From Spirochaetota bacterium (GTDB lineage Bacteria > Spirochaetota > Spirochaetia > Treponematales > UBA12059), in assembly GCA_018262985.1 (NCBI GenBank), contig JADFDI010000017.1, positions 1 to 32,220 on the forward strand: a stretch of 32,220 bases of DNA. Reading direction: 5' to 3'. The notes beneath the pieces are model-generated. The model had not been told where the DNA came from. It saw only the letters and a program-made list of their open reading frames with translations, and ran no database searches. Below are positions 15,716 through 22,865 of the stretch, piece after piece; the first letter of the stretch is position 1; each line of letters begins with the position of its first letter. The translations under genes and the position numbers were made by a program.

Positions 15716-18031
15716 TTATTCGGCGTGCTCGACCAGGGTCGACACGGGAACGATCTCGTAGCCTTCCTCGAGCAGGGCGTTGACGAGCAGCGAAAGCTCC
15801 GCGAACAGGTAGTCGTCGCGGCCGCCCGGCGGCACGCCGATGCGGATCGGGATGATGGATCCGGGCTTCTTGCGCTCGATGACGCGCTCCACCAGGTCCG
15901 GGGCGCCGAGGTAAAGGCCGGGCACGAGCTTCTCCGTGGCCGGCACCCAGTCGAGCGGGTCGACGTCGCGGCCGATGTAGCGGTAGTTCATCCCGGCGGC
16001 CGCCTCGAGCGCGACCGTGCTGGTCGAGTACCAGGGCGTGTGCCAAAGCAGCGAGAGCTCCTTGCCGGTGGCCGCGAAGTACTCGTCCTCGGTGCGCGCC
16101 AGGCCGCGCTGCACGAATTCCTCGTCGGCGCGGAAGCGGGCGTCGGTCGGGTCGTAGGTGGTGAAGAACATGTTGCCGACCTCGTGGCCGCTCTCCGCGA
16201 CGAGCCGGGTGGCGCCGGGGTTCCGGCGGATGAATTCGCCGTTCAGGAAGAAGGTGGCGCGGATGCCGAACTCCGCGAGGGTGTCGAGCACGCCCGCCAG
16301 GCCCGTCGCGTCGTCGTAGGCGTTGAACACGAGCGCCACCTCGCGGCGGCGGATGCGCGAGCCGTGTTCGAAGGCGAGGCCCTTGAGCTTCTCCTCGGCG
16401 GCCGGGAAGGGATCCCAGGCGGTGTCCGGGCGCTCGATGAGCGAGCGCGTGCCGAGGCCCTTGATCGAGCGCACCATGACGGCGTTGCGGTACGAACCCG
16501 AGTCGAGCTCGTCGAGGTAGACGCGCCAGGCGGCGCTCCCCGTGGCCGGCGCCTTGGCGGAGTACGCGGCCGCCCTGGTCCAGGCCGTCCCGCCCTTCAC
16601 CCGTTCCCACGCGCCGCCCGAGGCTTCCACGGCCACGGCGCCCTCGGTCGAGGAGGACCAGCCGTAGCGCTCCGGCTGCGAGATGCCCACCAGGCGCCGG
16701 AGGCCCCCCGCTATCGGCGCGATTTCGATGCTGCGCTCGCCGGCCACGACGAGCTCGTGGTTGTTGAGCCAGATGGCGTGCAGGGTGCCGGGCGCGGCTA
16801 TCGTCCCGGCCACGGTCCAGTCGGAGTACTTCCGCACCGTCACGCCGTCGGGCCCGGCCAGCGCCACCTTGCTCATGTCGGGCGAAAGCGAGACGGTGAC
16901 GGCGTTGCCCGAGTCGAGCTTGCGGAAGGTCTGCGAGAGCCCGAGGTCCGTCGGGCTGGCCGGGGCCGACACGCGGTAGGCCGCCGAGACGCGCTTCCCC
17001 GCGTCGAGCGAGCTGGTGAAGATGGTCACCTGGTCGCTTTCGGGCCAGAGCACGGTGCGGATGGTGGTGTCGCCCTGCAGGAAGAGGTAGGGCAGGGCGC
17101 TGATCCGCGCCTCCCGGCCGTAGTCGTCCGGATCCAGGTAATAGAGGAAGAGGTTCCGCCCGCCCTTGCAGAGCAGGACCTTGCGGCCGTCGGGCGAAAT
17201 CCAGAACGAGTCGAAATTCGGGTCGAAGGGGAAGGGCATGGAGCCGACCATCGTGCCGATGGTGATGAGCCCCGCGTAGAGGGCCTGGGTGAAGAACTCT
17301 GCCGGCATGATCCGGTAGATCGAGCGTTCCTTGACCATGTAGAGGTAGCCGTCGGCGCCCCAGCGCAGGGCCTCGACGCGTCCGGCGCCGAGCAGGCGGT
17401 AGCCTTCCTCGATGACCCTGCCCGCGCGGTGCTGGTCGATGGAGTAGTAGTGGATGTTCCCGCCGCGCGAATAGACGAAGACTTCCGAGCCCGGCGCCCA
17501 GGCCGCCGGGAAGCGCTCCACCGAGAATTCCACGCGCTCGGCGACCACGGTCTCCTTCCCCGACGCCACCTCGAGCAGCACGAGGCGCCCGTAGGCCGCC
17601 GAGCTCGGGGCCAGGTAGAGCAGCCACTTGCCGTCCGGCGAGGGCCGCGAGGCCAGGAGCTTGCCCGACTGGGGCGAAGCCCCGCGCGCGAAGCTCGGGA
17701 AGCCCGGCACGGGTTGCAGGTCCGTCAGGTCGGCGCCGGTGCGGTAGACGCCGAGCCGGTTCTGCACCTGCAGCCTCCGTCCGTCGTCCACGAGCTGGAC
17801 GCGCTCGGGATAGAAGCTCAGCTGGCTGGTCGCGCCGCTCGCGAGCTCGGTCATGAACAGGGTCCGGAACGAACCGGAGCCGGGCAGGTCGACCGTGGCC
17901 GTGAAGAGCAGGCGCCCGTCCTCGGCCAGGTCCAGGCCGTCGAACGAAACCTCGGCGCCGAGCGGGGCCGCGGCCAGCATGAGGAGGAGGAGGGTCGTCG
18001 CGAGGGGCGGAATCGTGGCATTTCGCTTCAT
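15716..18031 (-). CDS. Exported beta-propeller protein with degenerate NodB-like domain
   Basis: A 771-residue protein with a signal peptide (MKRN, then a hydrophobic stretch, cleavage near PLGAEV). Residues about 25-540 carry repeated strand units of TolB/WD40-like propeller type (for example SPDGKWLLYLAP, SPDGRKVLLCKGG, SPDMSKVALAG). Residues 563-771 are a polysaccharide-deacetylase (NodB) fold: ALVFNAYDD, FGIRATFFLNGEFI, GHEVGN. Asp573-Asp574 are kept, but both metal-binding His of the HxxxH motif are replaced (Met621, Thr625), so deacetylase activity is doubtful. The ATG at 18031 has AAGGA seven bases upstream and starts the signal peptide; an in-frame ATG at 18313 would add 94 unsupported residues through a repeat. 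Confidence 0.82.
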   Translation of the reverse strand: MKRNATIPPLATTLLLLMLAAAPLGAEVSFDGLDLAEDGRLLFTATVDLPGSGSFRTLFMTELASGATSQLSFYPERVQLVDDGRRLQVQNRLGVYRTGADLTDLQPVPGFPSFARGASPQSGKLLASRPSPDGKWLLYLAPSSAAYGRLVLLEVASGKETVVAERVEFSVERFPAAWAPGSEVFVYSRGGNIHYYSIDQHRAGRVIEEGYRLLGAGRVEALRWGADGYLYMVKERSIYRIMPAEFFTQALYAGLITIGTMVGSMPFPFDPNFDSFWISPDGRKVLLCKGGRNLFLYYLDPDDYGREARISALPYLFLQGDTTIRTVLWPESDQVTIFTSSLDAGKRVSAAYRVSAPASPTDLGLSQTFRKLDSGNAVTVSLSPDMSKVALAGPDGVTVRKYSDWTVAGTIAAPGTLHAIWLNNHELVVAGERSIEIAPIAGGLRRLVGISQPERYGWSSSTEGAVAVEASGGAWERVKGGTAWTRAAAYSAKAPATGSAAWRVYLDELDSGSYRNAVMVRSIKGLGTRSLIERPDTAWDPFPAAEEKLKGLAFEHGSRIRRREVALVFNAYDDATGLAGVLDTLAEFGIRATFFLNGEFIRRNPGATRLVAESGHEVGNMFFTTYDPTDARFRADEEFVQRGLARTEDEYFAATGKELSLLWHTPWYSTSTVALEAAAGMNYRYIGRDVDPLDWVPATEKLVPGLYLGAPDLVERVIERKKPGSIIPIRIGVPPGGRDDYLFAELSLLVNALLEEGYEIVPVSTLVEHAE

Positions 18032-18168
18032 TGGTGGTCCTTCGTTCCATTGTCGGCGCCGATCCGCGGACTGTAAAGCGACGCTCTCGTCCGGAACCGC
18101 GACCGGATCCCGTCCGGGAAGGAAGGGAGCCGTCACGTCCAGTTGTACCTTCCGGGGAAGGTAATACT

Positions 18169-18244
18169 GGTGATCGACGAAAGGCCCCGGGGCCTTTCGT
18201 CGCCGCGATGGCGCCGCGAGCCATCGCGCCCTTCCTTCCCGGGC
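18169..18244 (+). repeat. Double-hairpin repeat, copy B
   Basis: Contains a perfect 28-bp palindrome (18175-18202, half-site CGACGAAAGGCCCC) and a second hairpin (18205-18212 with 18220-18227, GCGATGGC/GCCATCGC). It is matched on the opposite strand by 11525-11599. It lies between divergent genes (18031 minus, 18592 plus). Confidence 0.88.
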
Positions 18245-18277
18245 CCATCCATCCCCGGTTTTTCCCTGCACGGGCGC

Positions 18278-18307
18278 TTGACACGTTCCGAAGGGCGGCA
18301 CTAGAGT
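18278..18307 (+). promoter_or_regulatory. Strong promoter upstream of the short ORF and ABC exporter
   Basis: TTGACA (18278-18283), an 18-base spacer and TAGAGT (18302-18307). The bases from CGCTTGACACGTTC through the same 18-base spacing to TAGAGT are shared with the tRNA-Thr promoter at 24509, so this looks like a strong, stable-RNA-type promoter. Start is expected near 18314. Confidence 0.75.
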
Positions 18308-18337
18308 CGCCAATCATACTTCGCGAGGGGGACACCC

Positions 18338-18403
18338 ATGGTAACGAGCAACGCAGTTGCGGCAACCGCGCCCTCCCGGACGAAGGCCCGCCTGGAATCG
18401 TAG
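18338..18403 (+). CDS. Possible 21-residue leader peptide ORF
   Basis: ATG at 18338, eight bases after GAGGGGG and about 24 bases after the predicted start of transcription, opens a 21-codon frame ending in TAG. The peptide begins MVTSNAVAATAP and ends with basic residues (TKARLES). There is no run of one amino acid that would suggest classical attenuation. Its placement next to a strong promoter and before an exporter operon is the only support. It could equally be the 5' part of a non-coding RNA. Confidence 0.35.
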   Translation: MVTSNAVAATAPSRTKARLES

Positions 18404-18591
18404 AGACCGGACCGACCCGGTTTCCGATTTCCTGACGCCGCCTTCGCCGTCCGGGCGAGGCGCGCGCTCCCAGCCGCACCATTCCAGTCAATGCAGCATC
18501 CGGCGCGAGCCGGAGCGTTCCGTCGCATGGTCGACGCGCTCCCGCCCGCTCGCCGGACCGGCCACGCGTATGAAACGCAGCGGTATCATCC

Positions 18592-20511
18592 ATGATTTCT
18601 GAAGCGAAGAAAACGAAGCCACTCGTCCACCTGTTCCGGGCCCTGCGCGGCTCTCGCCTCCTCTTCTCCGGGGCCGTCCTGGCCATACTCCTGCAGGCCG
18701 CGGTATCGCTCGTCGACCCGCTCGTCCTGCGCTTCGTGCTCGACTCCGTCATCGGCGGCCGGGAGAGCGACGCGCCCGCCTGGGTGATGGGCCTCGTCGA
18801 CCGGCTCGGCGGAATGTCCGCCCTGGCCCGCTCGATCTGGATCTGCGCCCTCGTCTTCGTGGCCGCGGGCTTGGTCAGCGCCGTCCTCATGTTCCTGCGC
18901 GGCGCCCTCGCGGGCGTCGCCGCGGAGCGCGCCACCAAGCGTCTTCGCGACGCGCTCCACGCGCGCATCCTCGACCTGCCCTACCGCTACTTCGGAGAGG
19001 CTTCGTCCGGCGATCTCGTGCAGCGCTGCACCAGCGACGTGGACACGGTCAAGCGCTTCCTGGCCACCCAGTTCGTGGACGTGGCGCGGGCGGTCGCCCT
19101 GCTCGTCCTGACGCTCGCGGCCATGCTCGGCGTCGACCGTCGCATGACCCTGGCGGCCCTGCCCATCGTCCCGGGCATCTTCGCCTTCTCGTACCTGTTC
19201 TTCCGGAAGATCCAGAAGGCCTTCCAGGCCAGCGACGAGGCGGAGGCCGCCCTGAGCCAGCTCGTGCAGGAAAACCTGCACGGCGTCCGCGTGGTGCGCG
19301 CCTTCGCGCGCGAGGACTTCGAGCTCGGCCGCCTCTCCGAGGGCAACCGGCGCTACACCGACGAGGTGAAGAAGCTCATCGACCTCTTCGGCTGGTACTG
19401 GTCCATCTCCGGCTGGATGTGCATGGCCCAGACCGGCCTCGTGCTCGCGGTCGGCGCCACGCTCGCCTCGAAGGGCCTCGTCAGCCCGGGCACTCTCGTG
19501 GCCTTCTTCGCCTACGTGGGACGCCTGCTCTGGCCGGTGCGCCAGCTCGGCCGCACCCTGACCGACCTCGGCAAGACCGTGGTGGCCATGAAGCGCCTCG
19601 GCGAGATCCTCGACGAACCGGACGAGTACGGCGACGACGGCGCCCTCGAGGCCCGCGGGCGCGGCCGCATCGAGTTCGACCGCGTGTCCTTCGCCTTCGC
19701 CCAGGGGCAGAGCGTGCTCGACGGGGTCAGTTTCACCGTGGAGCCCGGCGAGACCGTGGCCATCCTGGCGCGGACCGGGGGCGGCAAGTCCACCCTGGCC
19801 CACCTGCTCGGCCGGCTCATGGAGCCGGACTCGGGCGCCATCAGGCTCGACGGCGTCGACCTGCGCGAGGTCTCGAAGCGCTCGCTCCGCGACCGGATCG
19901 GCATCGTGCTCCAGGAGCCCTTCCTGTTCTCCGACACCCTGCGCGGGAACGTGTCGCTCGGGCTCGGAGAGGGCGAGTCCCTCGACGACTCGGCCCTCGC
20001 GGCGCTCGCCGCGAATTCCGGGTTGAGCACCACGGTGGCGGGTTTCCCCGACGGCTGGGAAACCAAGGTCGGCGAGGAAGGGGTGACCCTTTCCGGCGGA
20101 CAAAGGCAGCGGGCGGCCATAGCCCGGGCTTTGGCCCGGAAGCCGGACGTCCTCGTGCTCGACGACGCCCTCTCGGCCCTCGACACAGAGACGGACTCGG
20201 CCGTGCGCGCGGCCTTGGCGGCCTCGAACGGGGGTCGGGGAGTCACGACCATCGTGGTTTCCCACCGGATGACCACCCTGGCCGCCGCCGACCGTATCGT
20301 GGTGCTCGAAAAAGGCCGCGTCGCCGCCATCGGCACGCACGAGGAACTGCTGGCCCGTCCCGGGCTCTACCGCCGCGTCTGGGAGATCCAGGCCGGCCTG
20401 GAACAGGATTTCGCCGCGGCGGACGCGTCCGCCGAGGAGGAATCGCCGTCATCGGCCGACGCGCCCGTCCTCGGGGCCGCGGACGCCGAGCCCGAGGCCG
20501 TTTCGGCCTGA
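18592..20511 (+). CDS. ABC exporter half-transporter, degenerate-site subunit
   Basis: A 639-residue half-exporter with an N-terminal six-helix membrane domain (about residues 20-335) and a C-terminal nucleotide-binding domain. Walker A is ARTGGGKST (Lys399). The signature is a canonical LSGGQ (500-504). Walker B reads LVLDD, with Asp525 in place of the catalytic Glu, followed by ALSALD. The H-loop is VVSHRM. Asp at this position is typical of the subunit carrying the non-catalytic site in heterodimeric exporters. The tail beyond residue 610 is acidic and Ala-rich. The substrate cannot be read; lipids, drugs or peptides are all possible. The ATG at 18592 has only a weak upstream purine stretch. 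Confidence 0.9.
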   Translation: MISEAKKTKPLVHLFRALRGSRLLFSGAVLAILLQAAVSLVDPLVLRFVLDSVIGGRESDAPAWVMGLVDRLGGMSALARSIWICALVFVAAGLVSAVLMFLRGALAGVAAERATKRLRDALHARILDLPYRYFGEASSGDLVQRCTSDVDTVKRFLATQFVDVARAVALLVLTLAAMLGVDRRMTLAALPIVPGIFAFSYLFFRKIQKAFQASDEAEAALSQLVQENLHGVRVVRAFAREDFELGRLSEGNRRYTDEVKKLIDLFGWYWSISGWMCMAQTGLVLAVGATLASKGLVSPGTLVAFFAYVGRLLWPVRQLGRTLTDLGKTVVAMKRLGEILDEPDEYGDDGALEARGRGRIEFDRVSFAFAQGQSVLDGVSFTVEPGETVAILARTGGGKSTLAHLLGRLMEPDSGAIRLDGVDLREVSKRSLRDRIGIVLQEPFLFSDTLRGNVSLGLGEGESLDDSALAALAANSGLSTTVAGFPDGWETKVGEEGVTLSGGQRQRAAIARALARKPDVLVLDDALSALDTETDSAVRAALAASNGGRGVTTIVVSHRMTTLAAADRIVVLEKGRVAAIGTHEELLARPGLYRRVWEIQAGLEQDFAAADASAEEESPSSADAPVLGAADAEPEAVSA

Positions 20512-20569
20512 GCCGGGCCCTCCCGCGGGCGCTTGCCCCGCGGGGGAACCCGGAACCTTGGTGGAACCA

Positions 20570-22408
20570 ATGGAAGAGATCGATACGAAGAAACCGTTCA
20601 AGTTCGAGACTTGGCGCAAGCTGCTGCGCTTCGCCGCGGCGTTCAAGGGCCGCTTCGTCCTCGTCATCGGCATGATGACGCTGGTGGCGGCCTACGACGC
20701 CGCGAGCCCCTTCATCACGGGCTGGGTGCTCGACGTCATCGTGGTCGGCGGCAAAATGGAAGCCTTGCCGGCCTTCATCGCGTTCTGGGTGGCCGCCATG
20801 ACGCTCCAGGCGGCCATGATCCGGCTGTTCATCGGCGAAAGCGGCAAGCTCGAGATGGGCATGAACCGCGCCATCCGGCAAGCCTGCTTCGAGCGGCTCC
20901 AGCGCCTCGACCTGGCCTACTACGACAAGTCGAGCGCGGGCTGGATCCTCGCGCGCGTCACCTCCGACATCGGAAGGCTCGCCGACGTGGTGGCCTGGGG
21001 GCTCGTCGACGCCACCTGGGGCTTCTCGGTCATGGCGGGCATGGGCGTGCTCATGTTCCTCCGCCACCCGGGCCTCGCGGCGGTGACGCTCGCGGTGCTG
21101 CCGCCCCTCGTCGCGCTGTCGGTCGTCGTCGAGAAAAAGCTCTTCGCGCGCTCGCGCGAGGTGCGCGCCCTCAACTCGAAGCTGACCGCGGCCTACGGCG
21201 AGGACATCCGGGGCGCGCGGGCGGTCAAGGTGCTCGGCGCCGAGCGCGGCCGCGGCCGCGATTTCCGCGGCAAGAGCGAGTCCATGCGCCTCGCCTCGAC
21301 CCGCCATCTCGTGCTATCCGCGTTCTACCTGCCCGCGGTCATCGCGATCGGCTACGTCGGCACGGCGCTTTCGCTGTGGAAGGGCGGCTCGGCGGCCATC
21401 GACGGGGCCATCACCTACGGAACCCTGGTCGCCTTCGTCTTCGCGGCCCTGCAGTTCTTCGATCCCGCCACCGACCTCGCGCGCGTGCTGGCCGACGTGC
21501 AGTACGCCCAGGCGTCGGCCGAGCGCGTCGTCGGCCTGCTCGACGAGAAGGCGGAGATCGTCGACACCCCGGCCGCCCTGGAGCGCCTCCGCTCGGCCGG
21601 TCCCGGCGCGCGGATTCCCCGCCTTTCGGGCCGCATCGTCTACGAGGACGTCTCGTTCCGCTACGGCGACGGTCCCGTCGTCCTGCACGACTTCAACCTC
21701 GAGGTGCCGGCCGGGGCCACCGTGGCCTTCGTCGGCGAGACGGGCTCGGGGAAGAGCACGACGGTCAACCTGGCCTGCCGCTTCTACGAGCCGAGCTCGG
21801 GGCGCATCCTGATAGACGGCACGGACTACCGCGAGCTGCCGCTCGCCTGGCTCCGGGGCAGGCTCGGCTACGTGCTGCAGCAGCCGTACCTCTTCACCGG
21901 CACCATCCGCGAGAACATCCGCTACGGTCGCCTCGACGCGACCGACGCCGAGGTGGAGGAGGCGGCGCGGCTCGCGCGCGCGCACGAGTTCATCGTCGGC
22001 TTCGAGAAGGGCTACGACTCGCCGGTGGGCGAGGGCGGCGCCTTGCTCTCGACGGGCCAGAAGCAGCTCGTGTCCATCGCGCGCGCGGTGCTGGCCGATC
22101 CGGCCATCGTCGTGCTCGACGAGGCGACGAGCTCGGTGGACGCCGAGACCGAGAAGCTCGTGCAGGAGGCGGCCAAGGTCGCGCTGGCCGGACGGACCAC
22201 GCTCGTGGTCGCCCACCGGCTCTCGACCATAGTCCACGCCGACCTGATCGTGGCGCTCCGCGACGGCCGCGTGGTCGAACGGGGCACGCACCGCGAGCTC
22301 CTCGCGCGCAAGGGCTACTACCGGAGGCTCTACGAGGCGCAGTTCATGGAGGAAAAGGAAGAGGAAGCGCTCGAGGGAGGGGCCGAGGCGGCTCTCGAGG
22401 CCGTATGA
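20570..22408 (+). CDS. ABC exporter half-transporter, catalytic-site subunit
   Basis: A 612-residue half-exporter that probably pairs with the preceding one. The membrane domain covers about residues 25-325. Walker A is GETGSGKST (Lys395) and Walker B is VVLDE with catalytic Glu518. The signature is LSTGQ (493-497) instead of LSGGQ. The altered signature here and the altered Walker B Glu in the partner fall in the same composite site, as in heterodimers such as TM287/288 or BmrCD. The ATG at 20570 is chosen; a TTG at 20558 is also in frame. It starts 58 bp after its partner ends, and a strong terminator follows at 22413. Confidence 0.92.
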   Translation: MEEIDTKKPFKFETWRKLLRFAAAFKGRFVLVIGMMTLVAAYDAASPFITGWVLDVIVVGGKMEALPAFIAFWVAAMTLQAAMIRLFIGESGKLEMGMNRAIRQACFERLQRLDLAYYDKSSAGWILARVTSDIGRLADVVAWGLVDATWGFSVMAGMGVLMFLRHPGLAAVTLAVLPPLVALSVVVEKKLFARSREVRALNSKLTAAYGEDIRGARAVKVLGAERGRGRDFRGKSESMRLASTRHLVLSAFYLPAVIAIGYVGTALSLWKGGSAAIDGAITYGTLVAFVFAALQFFDPATDLARVLADVQYAQASAERVVGLLDEKAEIVDTPAALERLRSAGPGARIPRLSGRIVYEDVSFRYGDGPVVLHDFNLEVPAGATVAFVGETGSGKSTTVNLACRFYEPSSGRILIDGTDYRELPLAWLRGRLGYVLQQPYLFTGTIRENIRYGRLDATDAEVEEAARLARAHEFIVGFEKGYDSPVGEGGALLSTGQKQLVSIARAVLADPAIVVLDEATSSVDAETEKLVQEAAKVALAGRTTLVVAHRLSTIVHADLIVALRDGRVVERGTHRELLARKGYYRRLYEAQFMEEKEEEALEGGAEAALEAV

Positions 22409-22412
22409 GTGA

Positions 22413-22446
22413 AGCCCCGGGAAGGTCCGGCCTTCCCGGGGCTTTC
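22413..22446. terminator. Bidirectional terminator between converging genes
   Basis: A perfect 13-bp stem (AGCCCCGGGAAGG, 22413-22425, with 22431-22443) surrounds a 5-base loop, between the ABC gene stop (22408) and the stop of the minus-strand Cys protein (22448). A short TTTC follows on the plus strand. Confidence 0.8.
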
Positions 22447-22447
22447 G

Positions 22448-22636
22448 CTAGCGGAGCTGGAAGAACTGGGGGCAGTGGTAGGTTCCCTTGACCTGTTGCC
22501 GCGTTATGCGGCAGAAGCCCAAGCTGCCCGGGTCGACTTTCACGATCTGCAGCTCGGCGTTGTATGAACGGGTTCCGTCCCATTGGATGCAGGCATAGCA
22601 ACGCTTGGCGTGGACCGGCTTGAGTTCCTGGCTCAC
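22448..22636 (-). CDS. Small Cys-rich protein, probable zinc site
   Basis: A 62-residue protein read from a GTG at 22636, placed six bases after a strong GAGGAG. It contains RCYACIQWDGTRSYN (Cys-x2-Cys), then LGFCRIT and TYHCPQFF. This gives four Cys in two groups, consistent with a zinc ribbon or knuckle, and it has a basic pI. I do not recognise the family. Longer in-frame readings continue to 23095 but run through the divergent promoter region and under murJ, so are rejected. A promoter is predicted at 22735-22763. It ends against the terminator shared with the ABC gene. Nucleic-acid binding is a guess. Confidence 0.7.
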   Translation of the reverse strand: MSQELKPVHAKRCYACIQWDGTRSYNAELQIVKVDPGSLGFCRITRQQVKGTYHCPQFFQLR

Positions 22637-22734
22637 GATGATCTCCTCGTCGCCCGAGATCCCGGCGGGGTCTCGGTCTTCCCGACTTTCTGATGCATTC
22701 TCGCGCGGTCCGTCCGGGGACGTTCCGCGGCGCC

Positions 22735-22763
22735 ATCCTACCCGAGCGAGGGCACGGGCGCAA
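22735..22763 (-). promoter_or_regulatory. Predicted promoter for the small Cys protein
   Basis: On the minus strand: TTGCGC (22763-22758), a 17-base spacer and TAGGAT (22740-22735). It would give a leader of about 90 bases containing an imperfect GAGA/TCTC-bounded hairpin close to the start codon. Confidence 0.45.
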
Positions 22764-22828
22764 GTGCGTTGGCGGAAATCGCGCCGGTCCCCGGACTCAC
22801 GCCCGGGAGGCGCGGCCCGGTCCTCCGC

Positions 22829-22858
22829 TTGATGCCGCGGGCGATCCGGCGCTATGGT
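22829..22858 (+). promoter_or_regulatory. Predicted promoter giving a leaderless murJ mRNA
   Basis: TTGATG (22829-22834), an 18-base spacer and TATGGT (22853-22858). Initiation seven bases later falls at about 22865, next to the ATG at 22866, which has no Shine-Dalgarno sequence. Confidence 0.4.
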
Positions 22859-22865
22859 ACCGCCC

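Larger units (their letters stand above)
18245..18591 (+). other. Leader region upstream of the ABC exporter pair
   Basis: This part of the 560-bp spacer holds a promoter (18278-18307), a 21-codon ORF (18338-18403) and weak hairpins after it, for example ACCGG/CCGGT just before TTTCC near 18420 and a GC-rich one near 18440-18463. Nothing recognisable as a known riboswitch or structured RNA was found by eye. Confidence 0.5.

Noticed and set aside
18032-18313. Extended N-terminus for the NodB-like protein from an ATG at 18313
   Set aside because: It would place the signal peptide 94 residues inside the protein and code through the double-hairpin repeat. The ATG at 18031 has a binding site and starts the signal peptide.
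13236-18968. A 1,910-codon open frame on the minus strand
   Set aside because: It runs out of frame through the Lon-like and NodB-like genes. Its translation is Arg/Pro/Gly-rich with no motifs, a product of high GC leaving few stop codons.
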